Assembly: GCA_958496175.1 (NCBI GenBank)
Contig: OY292279.1
Coordinates: forward strand, 1,984,001 to 2,048,000
Length of the DNA stretch: 64,000 nt
Direction of reading: 5' to 3'
Source of the DNA: Sisyra terminalis
Taxonomy: Eukaryota; Arthropoda; Insecta; Neuroptera; Sisyridae
Positions within the stretch are counted from its first letter, which is position 1, and every line of letters starts with the position of its first letter. The notes beneath the pieces were generated by a model that had not been told where the DNA came from, searched no databases, and worked only from the letters and a program-made list of their open reading frames with translations. This document shows, one piece after another, positions 40,823 to 52,527 of this stretch. The position numbers were made by a program, and so were the translations under genes.

Positions 40823-42829
40823 AGAAGCCACATTCGTCTCTCCCTCTTAGTGGGAAGTGTTCATCCCTTAAACTGCCTGTTCATCCCTAAAACGAGGATT
40901 GTTTGGGGAAAAATTTGCACAGCACGTACAGATGGACTTATACTTTCGATTGGCACCCTTAAACAATTTTTTTTTTTATTTGACGATTTTCGAGAAAATC
41001 AACGATGGTTAACCCATGGTTTTTTTTGACGAAAAAACTTTTTGTTTCGAAATCGAAAAATATTATTATATCATCGTTCTAGACATTGTTGCGAACCCGA
41101 AACTGCCTTTGGTTCGAAAATCATCCCTTATATAACGAAGGTACATGCAATTGTTGAAGAAGCCACATTCGTCTCTCCCTCTTAGTGGGAAGTGTTCATC
41201 CCTTAAACTGCCTGTTCATCCCTAAAACGAGGTTTGTTTGGGGAAAAATTTGCACAGCACGTACAGATGGACTTATACTTTCGATTGGCACCCTTAAAAA
41301 TTTTTTTTTTTTATTTGACGATTTTCGAGAAAATCAACGATGGTTAACCCATGGTTTTTTTTGACGAAAAAACTTTTTGTTTCGAAATCGAAAAATATTA
41401 TTATATCATCGTTCTAGACATTGTTGCGAACCCGAAACTGCCTTTGGTTCGAAAATCATCCCTTATATAACGAAGGTACATGCAATTGTTGAAGAAGCCA
41501 CATTCGTCTCTCCCTCTTAGTGGGAAGTGTTCATCCCTTAAACTGCCTGTTCATCCCTAAAACGAGGATTGTTTGGGGAAAAATTTGCACAGCACGTACA
41601 GATGGACTTATACTTTCGATTGGCACCCTTAAACAATTTTTTTTTTTATTTGACGATTTTCGAGAAAATCAACGATGGTTAACCCATGGTTTTTTTTGAC
41701 GAAAAAACTTTTTGTTTCGAAATCGAAAAATATTATTATATCATCGTTCTAGACATTGTTGCGAACCCGAAACTGCCTTTGGTTCGAAAATCATCCCTTA
41801 TATAACGAAGGTACATGCAATTGTTGAAGAAGCCACATTCGTCTCTCCCTCTTAGTGGGAAGTGTTCATCCCTTAAACTGCCTGTTCATCCCTAAAACGA
41901 GGTTTGTTTGGGGAAAAATTTGCACAGCACGTACAGATGGACTTATACTTTCGATTGGCACCCTTAAAAATTTTTTTTTTTATTTGACGATTTTCGAGAA
42001 AATCAACGATGGTTAACCCATGGTTTTTTTTGACGAAAAAACTTTTTGTTTCGAAATCGAAAAATATTATTATATCATCGTTCTAGACATTGTTGCGAAC
42101 CCGAAACTGCCTTTGGTTCGAAAATCATCCCTTATATAACGAAGGTACATGCAATTGTTGAAGAAGCCACATTCGTCTCTCCCTCTTAGTGGGAAGTGTT
42201 CATCCCTTAAACTGCCTGTTCATCCCTAAAACGAGGTTTGTTTGGGGAAAAATTTGCACAGCACGAACAGATGGACTTATACTTTCGATTGGCACCCTTA
42301 AAAATTTTTTTTTTTATTTGACGATTTTCGAGAAAATCAACGATGGTTAACCCATGGTTTTTTTTGACGAAAAAACTTTTTGTTTCGAAATCGAAAAATA
42401 TTATTATATCATCGTTCTAGACATTGTTGCGTACCCGAAACTGCCTTTGGTTCGAAAATCATCCCTAATATAACGAAGGTACATGCAATTGTTGAAGAAG
42501 CCACATTCGTCTCTCCCTCTTAGTGGGAAGTGTTCATCCCTTAAACTGCCTGTTCATCCCTAAAACGAGGTTTGTTTGGGGAAAAATTTGCACAGCACGA
42601 ACAGATGGACTTATACTTTCGATTGGCACCCTTAAAAATTTTTTTTTTTATTTGACGATTTTCGAGAAAATCAACGATGGTTAACCCATGGTTTTTTTTG
42701 ACGAAAAAACTTTTTGTTTCGAAATCGAAAAATATTATTATATCATCGTTCTAGACATTGTTGCGTACCCGAAACTGCCTTTGGTTCGAAAATCATCCCT
42801 AATATAACGAAGGTACATGCAATTGTTGA
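40823..42829 (+). repeat. 6-monomer higher-order block, copy 2 (diverged)
   Basis: The A76 marker recurs at 40898 and 41568, each 2008 bp from its partner in copy 1. The first three monomers match. The fourth has T11 instead of T12, and the sixth carries GTACCC/TAATAT where copy 1 has GAACCC/TTATAT. These differences show either that the duplication is older than the 16-monomer one or that conversion has acted since. Confidence 0.82.
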
Positions 42830-45800
42830 AGAAGCCACATTCGTCTCTCCCTCTTAGTGGGAAGTGTTCATCCCTTAAACTGCCTGTTCATCCCTAAAAC
42901 GAGGTTTGTTTGGGGAAAAATTTGCACAGCACGAACAGATGGACTTATACTTTCGATTGGCACCCTTAAAAATTTTTTTTTTTATTTGACGATTTTCGAG
43001 AAAATCAACGATGGTTAACCCATGGTTTTTTTTGACGAAAAAACTTTTTGTTTCGAAATCGAAAAATATTATTATATCATCGTTCTAGACATTGTTGCGT
43101 ACCCGAAACTGCCTTTGGTTCGAAAATCATCCCTAATATAACGAAGGTACATGCAATTGTTGAAGAAGCCACATTCGTCTCTCCCTCTTAGTGGGAAGTG
43201 TTCATCCCTTAAACTGCCTGTTCATCCCTAAAACGAGGTTTGTTTGGGGAAAAATTTGCACAGCACGAACAGATGGACTTATACTTTCGATTGGCACCCT
43301 TAAAAATTTTTTTTTTTATTTGACGATTTTCGAGAAAATCAACGATGGTTAACCCATGGTTTTTTTTGACGAAAAAACTTTTTGTTTCGAAATCGAAAAA
43401 TATTATTATATCATCGTTCTAGACATTGTTGCGTACCCGAAACTGCCTTTGGTTCGAAAATCATCCCTAATATAACGAAGGTACATGCAATTGTTGAAGA
43501 AGCCACATTCGTCTCTCCCTCTTAGTGGGAAGTGTTCATCCCTTAAACTGCCTGTTCATCCCTAAAACGAGGTTTGTTTGGGGAAAAATTTGCACAGCAC
43601 GTACAGATGGACTTATACTTTCGATTGGCACCCTTAAAAATTTTTTTTTTTTATTTGACGATTTTCGAGAAAATCAACGATGGTTAACCCATGGTTTTTT
43701 TTGACGAAAAAACTTTTTGTTTCGAAATCGAAAAATATTATTATATCATCGTTCTAGACATTGTTGCGAACCCGAAACTGCCTTTGGTTCGAAAATCATC
43801 CCTTATATAACGAAGGTACATGCAATTGTTGAAGAAGCCACATTCGTCTCTCCCTCTTAGTGGGAAGTGTTCATCCCTTAAACTGCCTGTTCATCCCTAA
43901 AACGAGGTTTGTTTGGGGAAAAATTTGCACAGCACGAACAGATGGACTTATACTTTCGATTGGCACCCTTAAAAATTTTTTTTTTTATTTGACGATTTTC
44001 GAGAAAATCAACGATGGTTAACCCATGGTTTTTTTTGACGAAAAAACTTTTTGTTTCGAAATCGAAAAATATTATTATATCATCGTTCTAGACATTGTTG
44101 CGTACCCGAAACTGCCTTTGGTTCGAAAATCATCCCTAATATAACGAAGGTACATGCAATTGTTGAAGAAGCCACATTCGTCTCTCCCTCTTAGTGGGAA
44201 GTGTTCATCCCTTAAACTGCCTGTTCATCCCTAAAACGAGGTTTGTTTGGGGAAAAATTTGCACAGCACGAACAGATGGACTTATACTTTCGATTGGCAC
44301 CCTTAAAAATTTTTTTTTTTATTTGACGATTTTCGAGAAAATCAACGATGGTTAACCCATGGTTTTTTTTGACGAAAAAACTTTTTGTTTCGAAATCGAA
44401 AAATATTATTATATCATCGTTCTAGACATTGTTGCGAACCCGAAACTGCCTTTGGTTCGAAAATCATCCCTTATATAACGAAGGTACATGCAATTGTTGA
44501 AGAAGCCACATTCGTCTCTCCCTCTTAGTGGGAAGTGTTCATCCCTTAAACTGCCTGTTCATCCCTAAAACGAGGTTTGTTTGGGGAAAAATTTGCACAG
44601 CACGAACAGATGGACTTATACTTTCGATTGGCACCCTTAAAAATTTTTTTTTTTATTTGACGATTTTCGAGAAAATCAACGATGGTTAACCCATGGTTTT
44701 TTTTGACGAAAAAACTTTTTGTTTCGAAATCGAAAAATATTATTATATCATCGTTCTAGACATTGTTGCGTACCCGAAACTGCCTTTGGTTCGAAAATCA
44801 TCCCTAATATAACGAAGGTACATGCAATTGTTGAAGAAGCCACATTCGTCTCTCCCTCTTAGTGGGAAGTGTTCATCCCTTAAACTGCCTGTTCATCCCT
44901 AAAACGAGGTTTGTTTGGGGAAAAATTTGCACAGCACGAACAGATGGACTTATACTTTCGATTGGCACCCTTAAAAATTTTTTTTTTTATTTGACGATTT
45001 TCGAGAAAATCAACGATGGTTAACCCATGGTTTTTTTTGACGAAAAAACTTTTTGTTTCGAAATCGAAAAATATTATTATATCATCGTTCTAGACATTGT
45101 TGCGTACCCGAAACTGCCTTTGGTTCGAAAATCATCCCTAATATAACGAAGGTACATGCAATTGTTGAAGAAGCCACATTCGTCTCTCCCTCTTAGTGGG
45201 AAGTGTTCATCCCTTAAACTGCCTGTTCATCCCTAAAACGAGGTTTGTTTGGGGAAAAATTTGCACAGCACGAACAGATGGACTTATACTTTCGATTGGC
45301 ACCCTTAAAAATTTTTTTTTTTATTTGACGATTTTCGAGAAAATCAACGATGGTTAACCCATGGTTTTTTTTGACGAAAAAACTTTTTGTTTCGAAATCG
45401 AAAAATATTATTATATCATCGTTCTAGACATTGTTGCGAACCCGAAACTGCCTTTGGTTCGAAAATCATCCCTTATATAACGAAGGTACATGCAATTGTT
45501 GAAGAAGCCACATTCGTCTCTCCCTCTTAGTGGGAAGTGTTCATCCCTTAAACTGCCTGTTCATCCCTAAAACGAGGTTTGTTTGGGGAAAAATTTGCAC
45601 AGCACGTACAGATGGACTTATACTTTCGATTGGCACCCTTAAAAATTTTTTTTTTTTATTTGACGATTTTCGAGAAAATCAACGATGGTTAACCCATGGT
45701 TTTTTTTGACGAAAAAACTTTTTGTTTCGAAATCGAAAAATATTATTATATCATCGTTCTAGACATTGTTGCGAACCCGAAACTGCCTTTGGTTCGAAAA

Positions 45801-48800
45801 TCATCCCTTATATAACGAAGGTACATGCAATTGTTGAAGAAGCCACATTCGTCTCTCCCTCTTAGTGGGAAGTGTTCATCCCTTAAACTGCCTGTTCATC
45901 CCTAAAACGAGGTTTGTTTGGGGAAAAATTTGCACAGCACGAACAGATGGACTTATACTTTCGATTGGCACCCTTAAAAATTTTTTTTTTTATTTGACGA
46001 TTTTCGAGAAAATCAACGATGGTTAACCCATGGTTTTTTTTGACGAAAAAACTTTTTGTTTCGAAATCGAAAAATATTATTATATCATCGTTCTAGACAT
46101 TGTTGCGTACCCGAAACTGCCTTTGGTTCGAAAATCATCCCTAATATAACGAAGGTACATGCAATTGTTGAAGAAGCCACATTCGTCTCTCCCTCTTAGT
46201 GGGAAGTGTTCATCCCTTAAACTGCCTGTTCATCCCTAAAACGAGGTTTGTTTGGGGAAAAATTTGCACAGCACGTACAGATGGACTTATACTTTCGATT
46301 GGCACCCTTAAAAATTTTTTTTTTTTATTTGACGATTTTCGAGAAAATCAACGATGGTTAACCCATGGTTTTTTTTGACGAAAAAACTTTTTGTTTCGAA
46401 ATCGAAAAATATTATTATATCATCGTTCTAGACATTGTTGCGAACCCGAAACTGCCTTTGGTTCGAAAATCATCCCTTATATAACGAAGGTACATGCAAT
46501 TGTTGAAGAAGCCACATTCGTCTCTCCCTCTTAGTGGGAAGTGTTCATCCCTTAAACTGCCTGTTCATCCCTAAAACGAGGATTGTTTGGGGAAAAATTT
46601 GCACAGCACGTACAGATGGACTTATACTTTCGATTGGCACCCTTAAACAATTTTTTTTTTTATTTGACGATTTTCGAGAAAATCAACGATGGTTAACCCA
46701 TGGTTTTTTTTGACGAAAAAACTTTTTGTTTCGAAATCGAAAAATATTATTATATCATCGTTCTAGACATTGTTGCGTACCCGAAACTGCCTTTGGTTCG
46801 AAAATCATCCCTAATATAACGAAGGTACATGCAATTGTTGAAGAAGCCACATTCGTCTCTCCCTCTTAGTGGGAAGTGTTCATCCCTTAAACTGCCTGTT
46901 CATCCCTAAAACGAGGTTTGTTTGGGGAAAAATTTGCACAGCACGTACAGATGGACTTATACTTTCGATTGGCACCCTTAAAAATTTTTTTTTTTTATTT
47001 GACGATTTTCGAGAAAATCAACGATGGTTAACCCATGGTTTTTTTTGACGAAAAAACTTTTTGTTTCGAAATCGAAAAATATTATTATATCATCGTTCTA
47101 GACATTGTTGCGAACCCGAAACTGCCTTTGGTTCGAAAATCATCCCTTATATAACGAAGGTACATGCAATTGTTGAAGAAGCCACATTCGTCTCTCCCTC
47201 TTAGTGGGAAGTGTTCATCCCTTAAACTGCCTGTTCATCCCTAAAACGAGGTTTGTTTGGGGAAAAATTTGCACAGCACGAACAGATGGACTTATACTTT
47301 CGATTGGCACCCTTAAAAATTTTTTTTTTTATTTGACGATTTTCGAGAAAATCAACGATGGTTAACCCATGGTTTTTTTTGACGAAAAAACTTTTTGTTT
47401 CGAAATCGAAAAATATTATTATATCATCGTTCTAGACATTGTTGCGTACCCGAAACTGCCTTTGGTTCGAAAATCATCCCTAATATAACGAAGGTACATG
47501 CAATTGTTGAAGAAGCCACATTCGTCTCTCCCTCTTAGTGGGAAGTGTTCATCCCTTAAACTGCCTGTTCATCCCTAAAACGAGGTTTGTTTGGGGAAAA
47601 ATTTGCACAGCACGTACAGATGGACTTATACTTTCGATTGGCACCCTTAAAAATTTTTTTTTTTTATTTGACGATTTTCGAGAAAATCAACGATGGTTAA
47701 CCCATGGTTTTTTTTGACGAAAAAACTTTTTGTTTCGAAATCGAAAAATATTATTATATCATCGTTCTAGACATTGTTGCGAACCCGAAACTGCCTTTGG
47801 TTCGAAAATCATCCCTTATATAACGAAGGTACATGCAATTGTTGAAGAAGCCACATTCGTCTCTCCCTCTTAGTGGGAAGTGTTCATCCCTTAAACTGCC
47901 TGTTCATCCCTAAAACGAGGTTTGTTTGGGGAAAAATTTGCACAGCACGAACAGATGGACTTATACTTTCGATTGGCACCCTTAAAAATTTTTTTTTTTA
48001 TTTGACGATTTTCGAGAAAATCAACGATGGTTAACCCATGGTTTTTTTTGACGAAAAAACTTTTTGTTTCGAAATCGAAAAATATTATTATATCATCGTT
48101 CTAGACATTGTTGCGTACCCGAAACTGCCTTTGGTTCGAAAATCATCCCTAATATAACGAAGGTACATGCAATTGTTGAAGAAGCCACATTCGTCTCTCC
48201 CTCTTAGTGGGAAGTGTTCATCCCTTAAACTGCCTGTTCATCCCTAAAACGAGGTTTGTTTGGGGAAAAATTTGCACAGCACGAACAGATGGACTTATAC
48301 TTTCGATTGGCACCCTTAAAATTTTTTTTTTTTATTTGACGATTTTCGAGAAAATCAACGATGGTTAACCCATGGTTTTTTTTGACGAAAAAACTTTTTG
48401 TTTCGAAATCGAAAAATATTATTATATCATCGTTCTAGACATTGTTGCGTACCCGAAACTGCCTTTGGTTCGAAAATCATCCCTAATATAACGAAGGTAC
48501 ATGCAATTGTTGAAGAAGCCACATTCGTCTCTCCCTCTTAGTGGGAAGTGTTCATCCCTTAAACTGCCTGTTCATCCCTAAAACGAGGTTTGTTTGGGGA
48601 AAAATTTGCACAGCACGAACAGATGGACTTATACTTTCGATTGGCACCCTTAAAAATTTTTTTTTTTATTTGACGATTTTCGAGAAAATCAACGATGGTT
48701 AACCCATGGTTTTTTTTGACGAAAAAACTTTTTGTTTCGAAATCGAAAAATATTATTATATCATCGTTCTAGACATTGTTGCGTACCCGAAACTGCCTTT

Positions 48801-50518
48801 GGTTCGAAAATCATCCCTAATATAACGAAGGTACATGCAATTGTTGAAGAAGCCACATTCGTCTCTCCCTCTTAGTGGGAAGTGTTCATCCCTTAAACTG
48901 CCTGTTCATCCCTAAAACGAGGTTTGTTTGGGGAAAAATTTGCACAGCACGAACAGATGGACTTATACTTTCGATTGGCACCCTTAAAAATTTTTTTTTT
49001 TATTTGACGATTTTCGAGAAAATCAACGATGGTTAACCCATGGTTTTTTTTGACGAAAAAACTTTTTGTTTCGAAATCGAAAAATATTATTATATCATCG
49101 TTCTAGACATTGTTGCGTACCCGAAACTGCCTTTGGTTCGAAAATCATCCCTAATATAACGAAGGTACATGCAATTGTTGAAGAAGCCACATTCGTCTCT
49201 CCCTCTTAGTGGGAAGTGTTCATCCCTTAAACTGCCTGTTCATCCCTAAAACGAGGTTTGTTTGGGGAAAAATTTGCACAGCACGAACAGATGGACTTAT
49301 ACTTTCGATTGGCACCCTTAAAAATTTTTTTTTTTATTTGACGATTTTCGAGAAAATCAACGATGGTTAACCCATGGTTTTTTTTGACGAAAAAACTTTT
49401 TGTTTCGAAATCGAAAAATATTATTATATCATCGTTCTAGACATTGTTGCGTACCCGAAACTGCCTTTGGTTCGAAAATCATCCCTAATATAACGAAGGT
49501 ACATGCAATTGTTGAAGAAGCCACATTCGTCTCTCCCTCTTAGTGGGAAGTGTTCATCCCTTAAACTGCCTGTTCATCCCTAAAACGAGGTTTGTTTGGG
49601 GAAAAATTTGCACAGCACGTACAGATGGACTTATACTTTCGATTGGCACCCTTAAAAATTTTTTTTTTTTATTTGACGATTTTCGAGAAAATCAACGATG
49701 GTTAACCCATGGTTTTTTTTGACGAAAAAACTTTTTGTTTCGAAATCGAAAAATATTATTATATCATCGTTCTAGACATTGTTGCGAACCCGAAACTGCC
49801 TTTGGTTCGAAAATCATCCCTTATATAACGAAGGTACATGCAATTGTTGAAGAAGCCACATTCGTCTCTCCCTCTTAGTGGGAAGTGTTCATCCCTTAAA
49901 CTGCCTGTTCATCCCTAAAACGAGGTTTGTTTGGGGAAAAATTTGCACAGCACGAACAGATGGACTTATACTTTCGATTGGCACCCTTAAAAATTTTTTT
50001 TTTTATTTGACGATTTTCGAGAAAATCAACGATGGTTAACCCATGGTTTTTTTTGACGAAAAAACTTTTTGTTTCGAAATCGAAAAATATTATTATATCA
50101 TCGTTCTAGACATTGTTGCGTACCCGAAACTGCCTTTGGTTCGAAAATCATCCCTAATATAACGAAGGTACATGCAATTGTTGAAGAAGCCACATTCGTC
50201 TCTCCCTCTTAGTGGGAAGTGTTCATCCCTTAAACTGCCTGTTCATCCCTAAAACGAGGTTTGTTTGGGGAAAAATTTGCACAGCACGAACAGATGGACT
50301 TATACTTTCGATTGGCACCCTTAAAAATTTTTTTTTTTATTTGACGATTTTCGAGAAAATCAACGATGGTTAACCCATGGTTTTTTTTGACGAAAAAACT
50401 TTTTGTTTCGAAATCGAAAAATATTATTATATCATCGTTCTAGACATTGTTGCGTACCCGAAACTGCCTTTGGTTCGAAAATCATCCCTAATATAACGAA
50501 GGTACATGCAATTGTTGA
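42830..50518 (+). repeat. Cluster dominated by the GAAC/K11/GTACCC/TAATAT haplotype
   Basis: Of 23 monomers, 14 carry all four linked alleles (starts 42830, 43164, 43833, 44501, 44835, 45838, 47177, 47846, 48180, 48514, 48848, 49182, 49851, 50185); 48180 has A4T12 instead of A5T11. Two more (44167, 45169) have GAAC/K11 with the common right half. Ordinary GTAC K12 monomers are interspersed singly at 43498, 45503, 46172, 46842, 47511 and 49516. The monomer at 46507 is chimeric. The run at 47846-49515 is five successive copies of the haplotype, indicating very local amplification. Confidence 0.9.
46507..46841 (+). repeat. Chimeric monomer: A76/C11 left, GTACCC/TAATAT right
   Basis: The left half has A at site 76 (46582), GTAC at 105 and the C11 tract, as in monomers 38815 and 40823. 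The right half has GTACCC and TAATAT, otherwise typical of GAAC/K11 copies. A single switch between about site 160 and site 272 explains it. Monomers 10039 and 33462 show the same kind of switch with T76. Confidence 0.85.
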
Positions 50519-52527
50519 AGAAGCCACATTCGTCTCTCCCTCTTAGTGGGAAGTGTTCATCCCTTAAACTGCCTGTTCATCCCTAAAACGAGGTTTGTTT
50601 GGGGAAAAATTTGCACAGCACGTACAGATGGACTTATACTTTCGATTGGCACCCTTAAACAATTTTTTTTTTATTTGACGATTTTCGAGAAAATCAACGA
50701 TGGTTAACCCATGGTTTTTTTTGACGAAAAAACTTTTTGTTTCGAAATCGAAAAATATTATTATATCATCGTTCTAGACATTGTTGCGAACCCGAAACTG
50801 CCTTTGGTTCGAAAATCATCCCTTATATAACGAAGGTACATGCAATTGTTGAAGAAGCCACATTCGTCTCTCCCTCTTAGTGGGAAGTGTTCATCCCTTA
50901 AACTGCCTGTTCATCCCTAAAACGAGGTTTGTTTGGGGAAAAATTTGCACAGCACGTACAGATGGACTTATACTTTCGATTGGCACCCTTAAACAATTTT
51001 TTTTTTTATTTGACGATTTTCGAGAAAATCAACGATGGTTAACCCATGGTTTTTTTTGACGAAAAAACTTTTTGTTTCGAAATCGAAAAATATTATTATA
51101 TCATCGTTCTAGACATTGTTGCGAACCCGAAACTGCCTTTGGTTCGAAAATCATCCCTTATATAACGAAGGTACATGCAATTGTTGAAGAAGCCACATTC
51201 GTCTCTCCCTCTTAGTGGGAAGTGTTCATCCCTTAAACTGCCTGTTCATCCCTAAAACGAGGTTTGTTTGGGGAAAAATTTGCACAGCACGTACAGATGG
51301 ACTTATACTTTCGATTGGCACCCTTAAAAATTTTTTTTTTTTATTTGACGATTTTCGAGAAAATCAACGATGGTTAACCCATGGTTTTTTTTGACGAAAA
51401 AACTTTTTGTTTCGAAATCGAAAAATATTATTATATCATCGTTCTAGACATTGTTGCGAACCCGAAACTGCCTTTGGTTCGAAAATCATCCCTTATATAA
51501 CGAAGGTACATGCAATTGTTGAAGAAGCCACATTCGTCTCTCCCTCTTAGTGGGAAGTGTTCATCCCTTAAACTGCCTGTTCATCCCTAAAACGAGGTTT
51601 GTTTGGGGAAAAATTTGCACAGCACGTACAGATGGACTTATACTTTCGATTGGCACCCTTAAACAATTTTTTTTTTTATTTGACGATTTTCGAGAAAATC
51701 AACGATGGTTAACCCATGGTTTTTTTTGACGAAAAAACTTTTTGTTTCGAAATCGAAAAATATTATTATATCATCGTTCTAGACATTGTTGCGAACCCGA
51801 AACTGCCTTTGGTTCGAAAATCATCCCTTATATAACGAAGGTACATGCAATTGTTGAAGAAGCCACATTCGTCTCTCCCTCTTAGTGGGAAGTGTTCATC
51901 CCTTAAACTGCCTGTTCATCCCTAAAACGAGGTTTGTTTGGGGAAAAATTTGCACAGCACGTACAGATGGACTTATACTTTCGATTGGCACCCTTAAAAA
52001 TTTTTTTTTTTTATTTGACGATTTTCGAGAAAATCAACGATGGTTAACCCATGGTTTTTTTTGACGAAAAAACTTTTTGTTTCGAAATCGAAAAATATTA
52101 TTATATCATCGTTCTAGACATTGTTGCGAACCCGAAACTGCCTTTGGTTCGAAAATCATCCCTTATATAACGATGGTACATGCAATTGTTGAAGAAGCCA
52201 CATTCGTCTCTCCCTCTTAGTGGGAAGTGTTCATCCCTTAAACTGCCTGTTCATCCCTAAAACGAGGTTTGTTTGGGGAAAAATTTGCACAGCACGTACA
52301 GATGGACTTATACTTTCGATTGGCACCCTTAAAAATTTTTTTTTTTTATTTGACGATTTTCGAGAAAATCAACGATGGTTAACCCATGGTTTTTTTTGAC
52401 GAAAAAACTTTTTGTTTCGAAATCGAAAAATATTATTATATCATCGTTCTAGACATTGTTGCGAACCCGAAACTGCCTTTGGTTCGAAAATCATCCCTTA
52501 TATAACGAAGGTACATGCAATTGTTGA
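50519..52527 (+). repeat. Return to GTAC monomers, alternating C11/K12
   Basis: Monomers at 50519 (C10), 50853 (C11), 51188 (K12), 51523 (C11), 51858 (K12) and 52193 (K12). All are GTAC/GAACCC/TTATAT. From here to the window end the TAATAT allele is absent. The monomer at 51858 has a private T at 52174 (AACGAAGG to AACGATGG). Confidence 0.88.
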
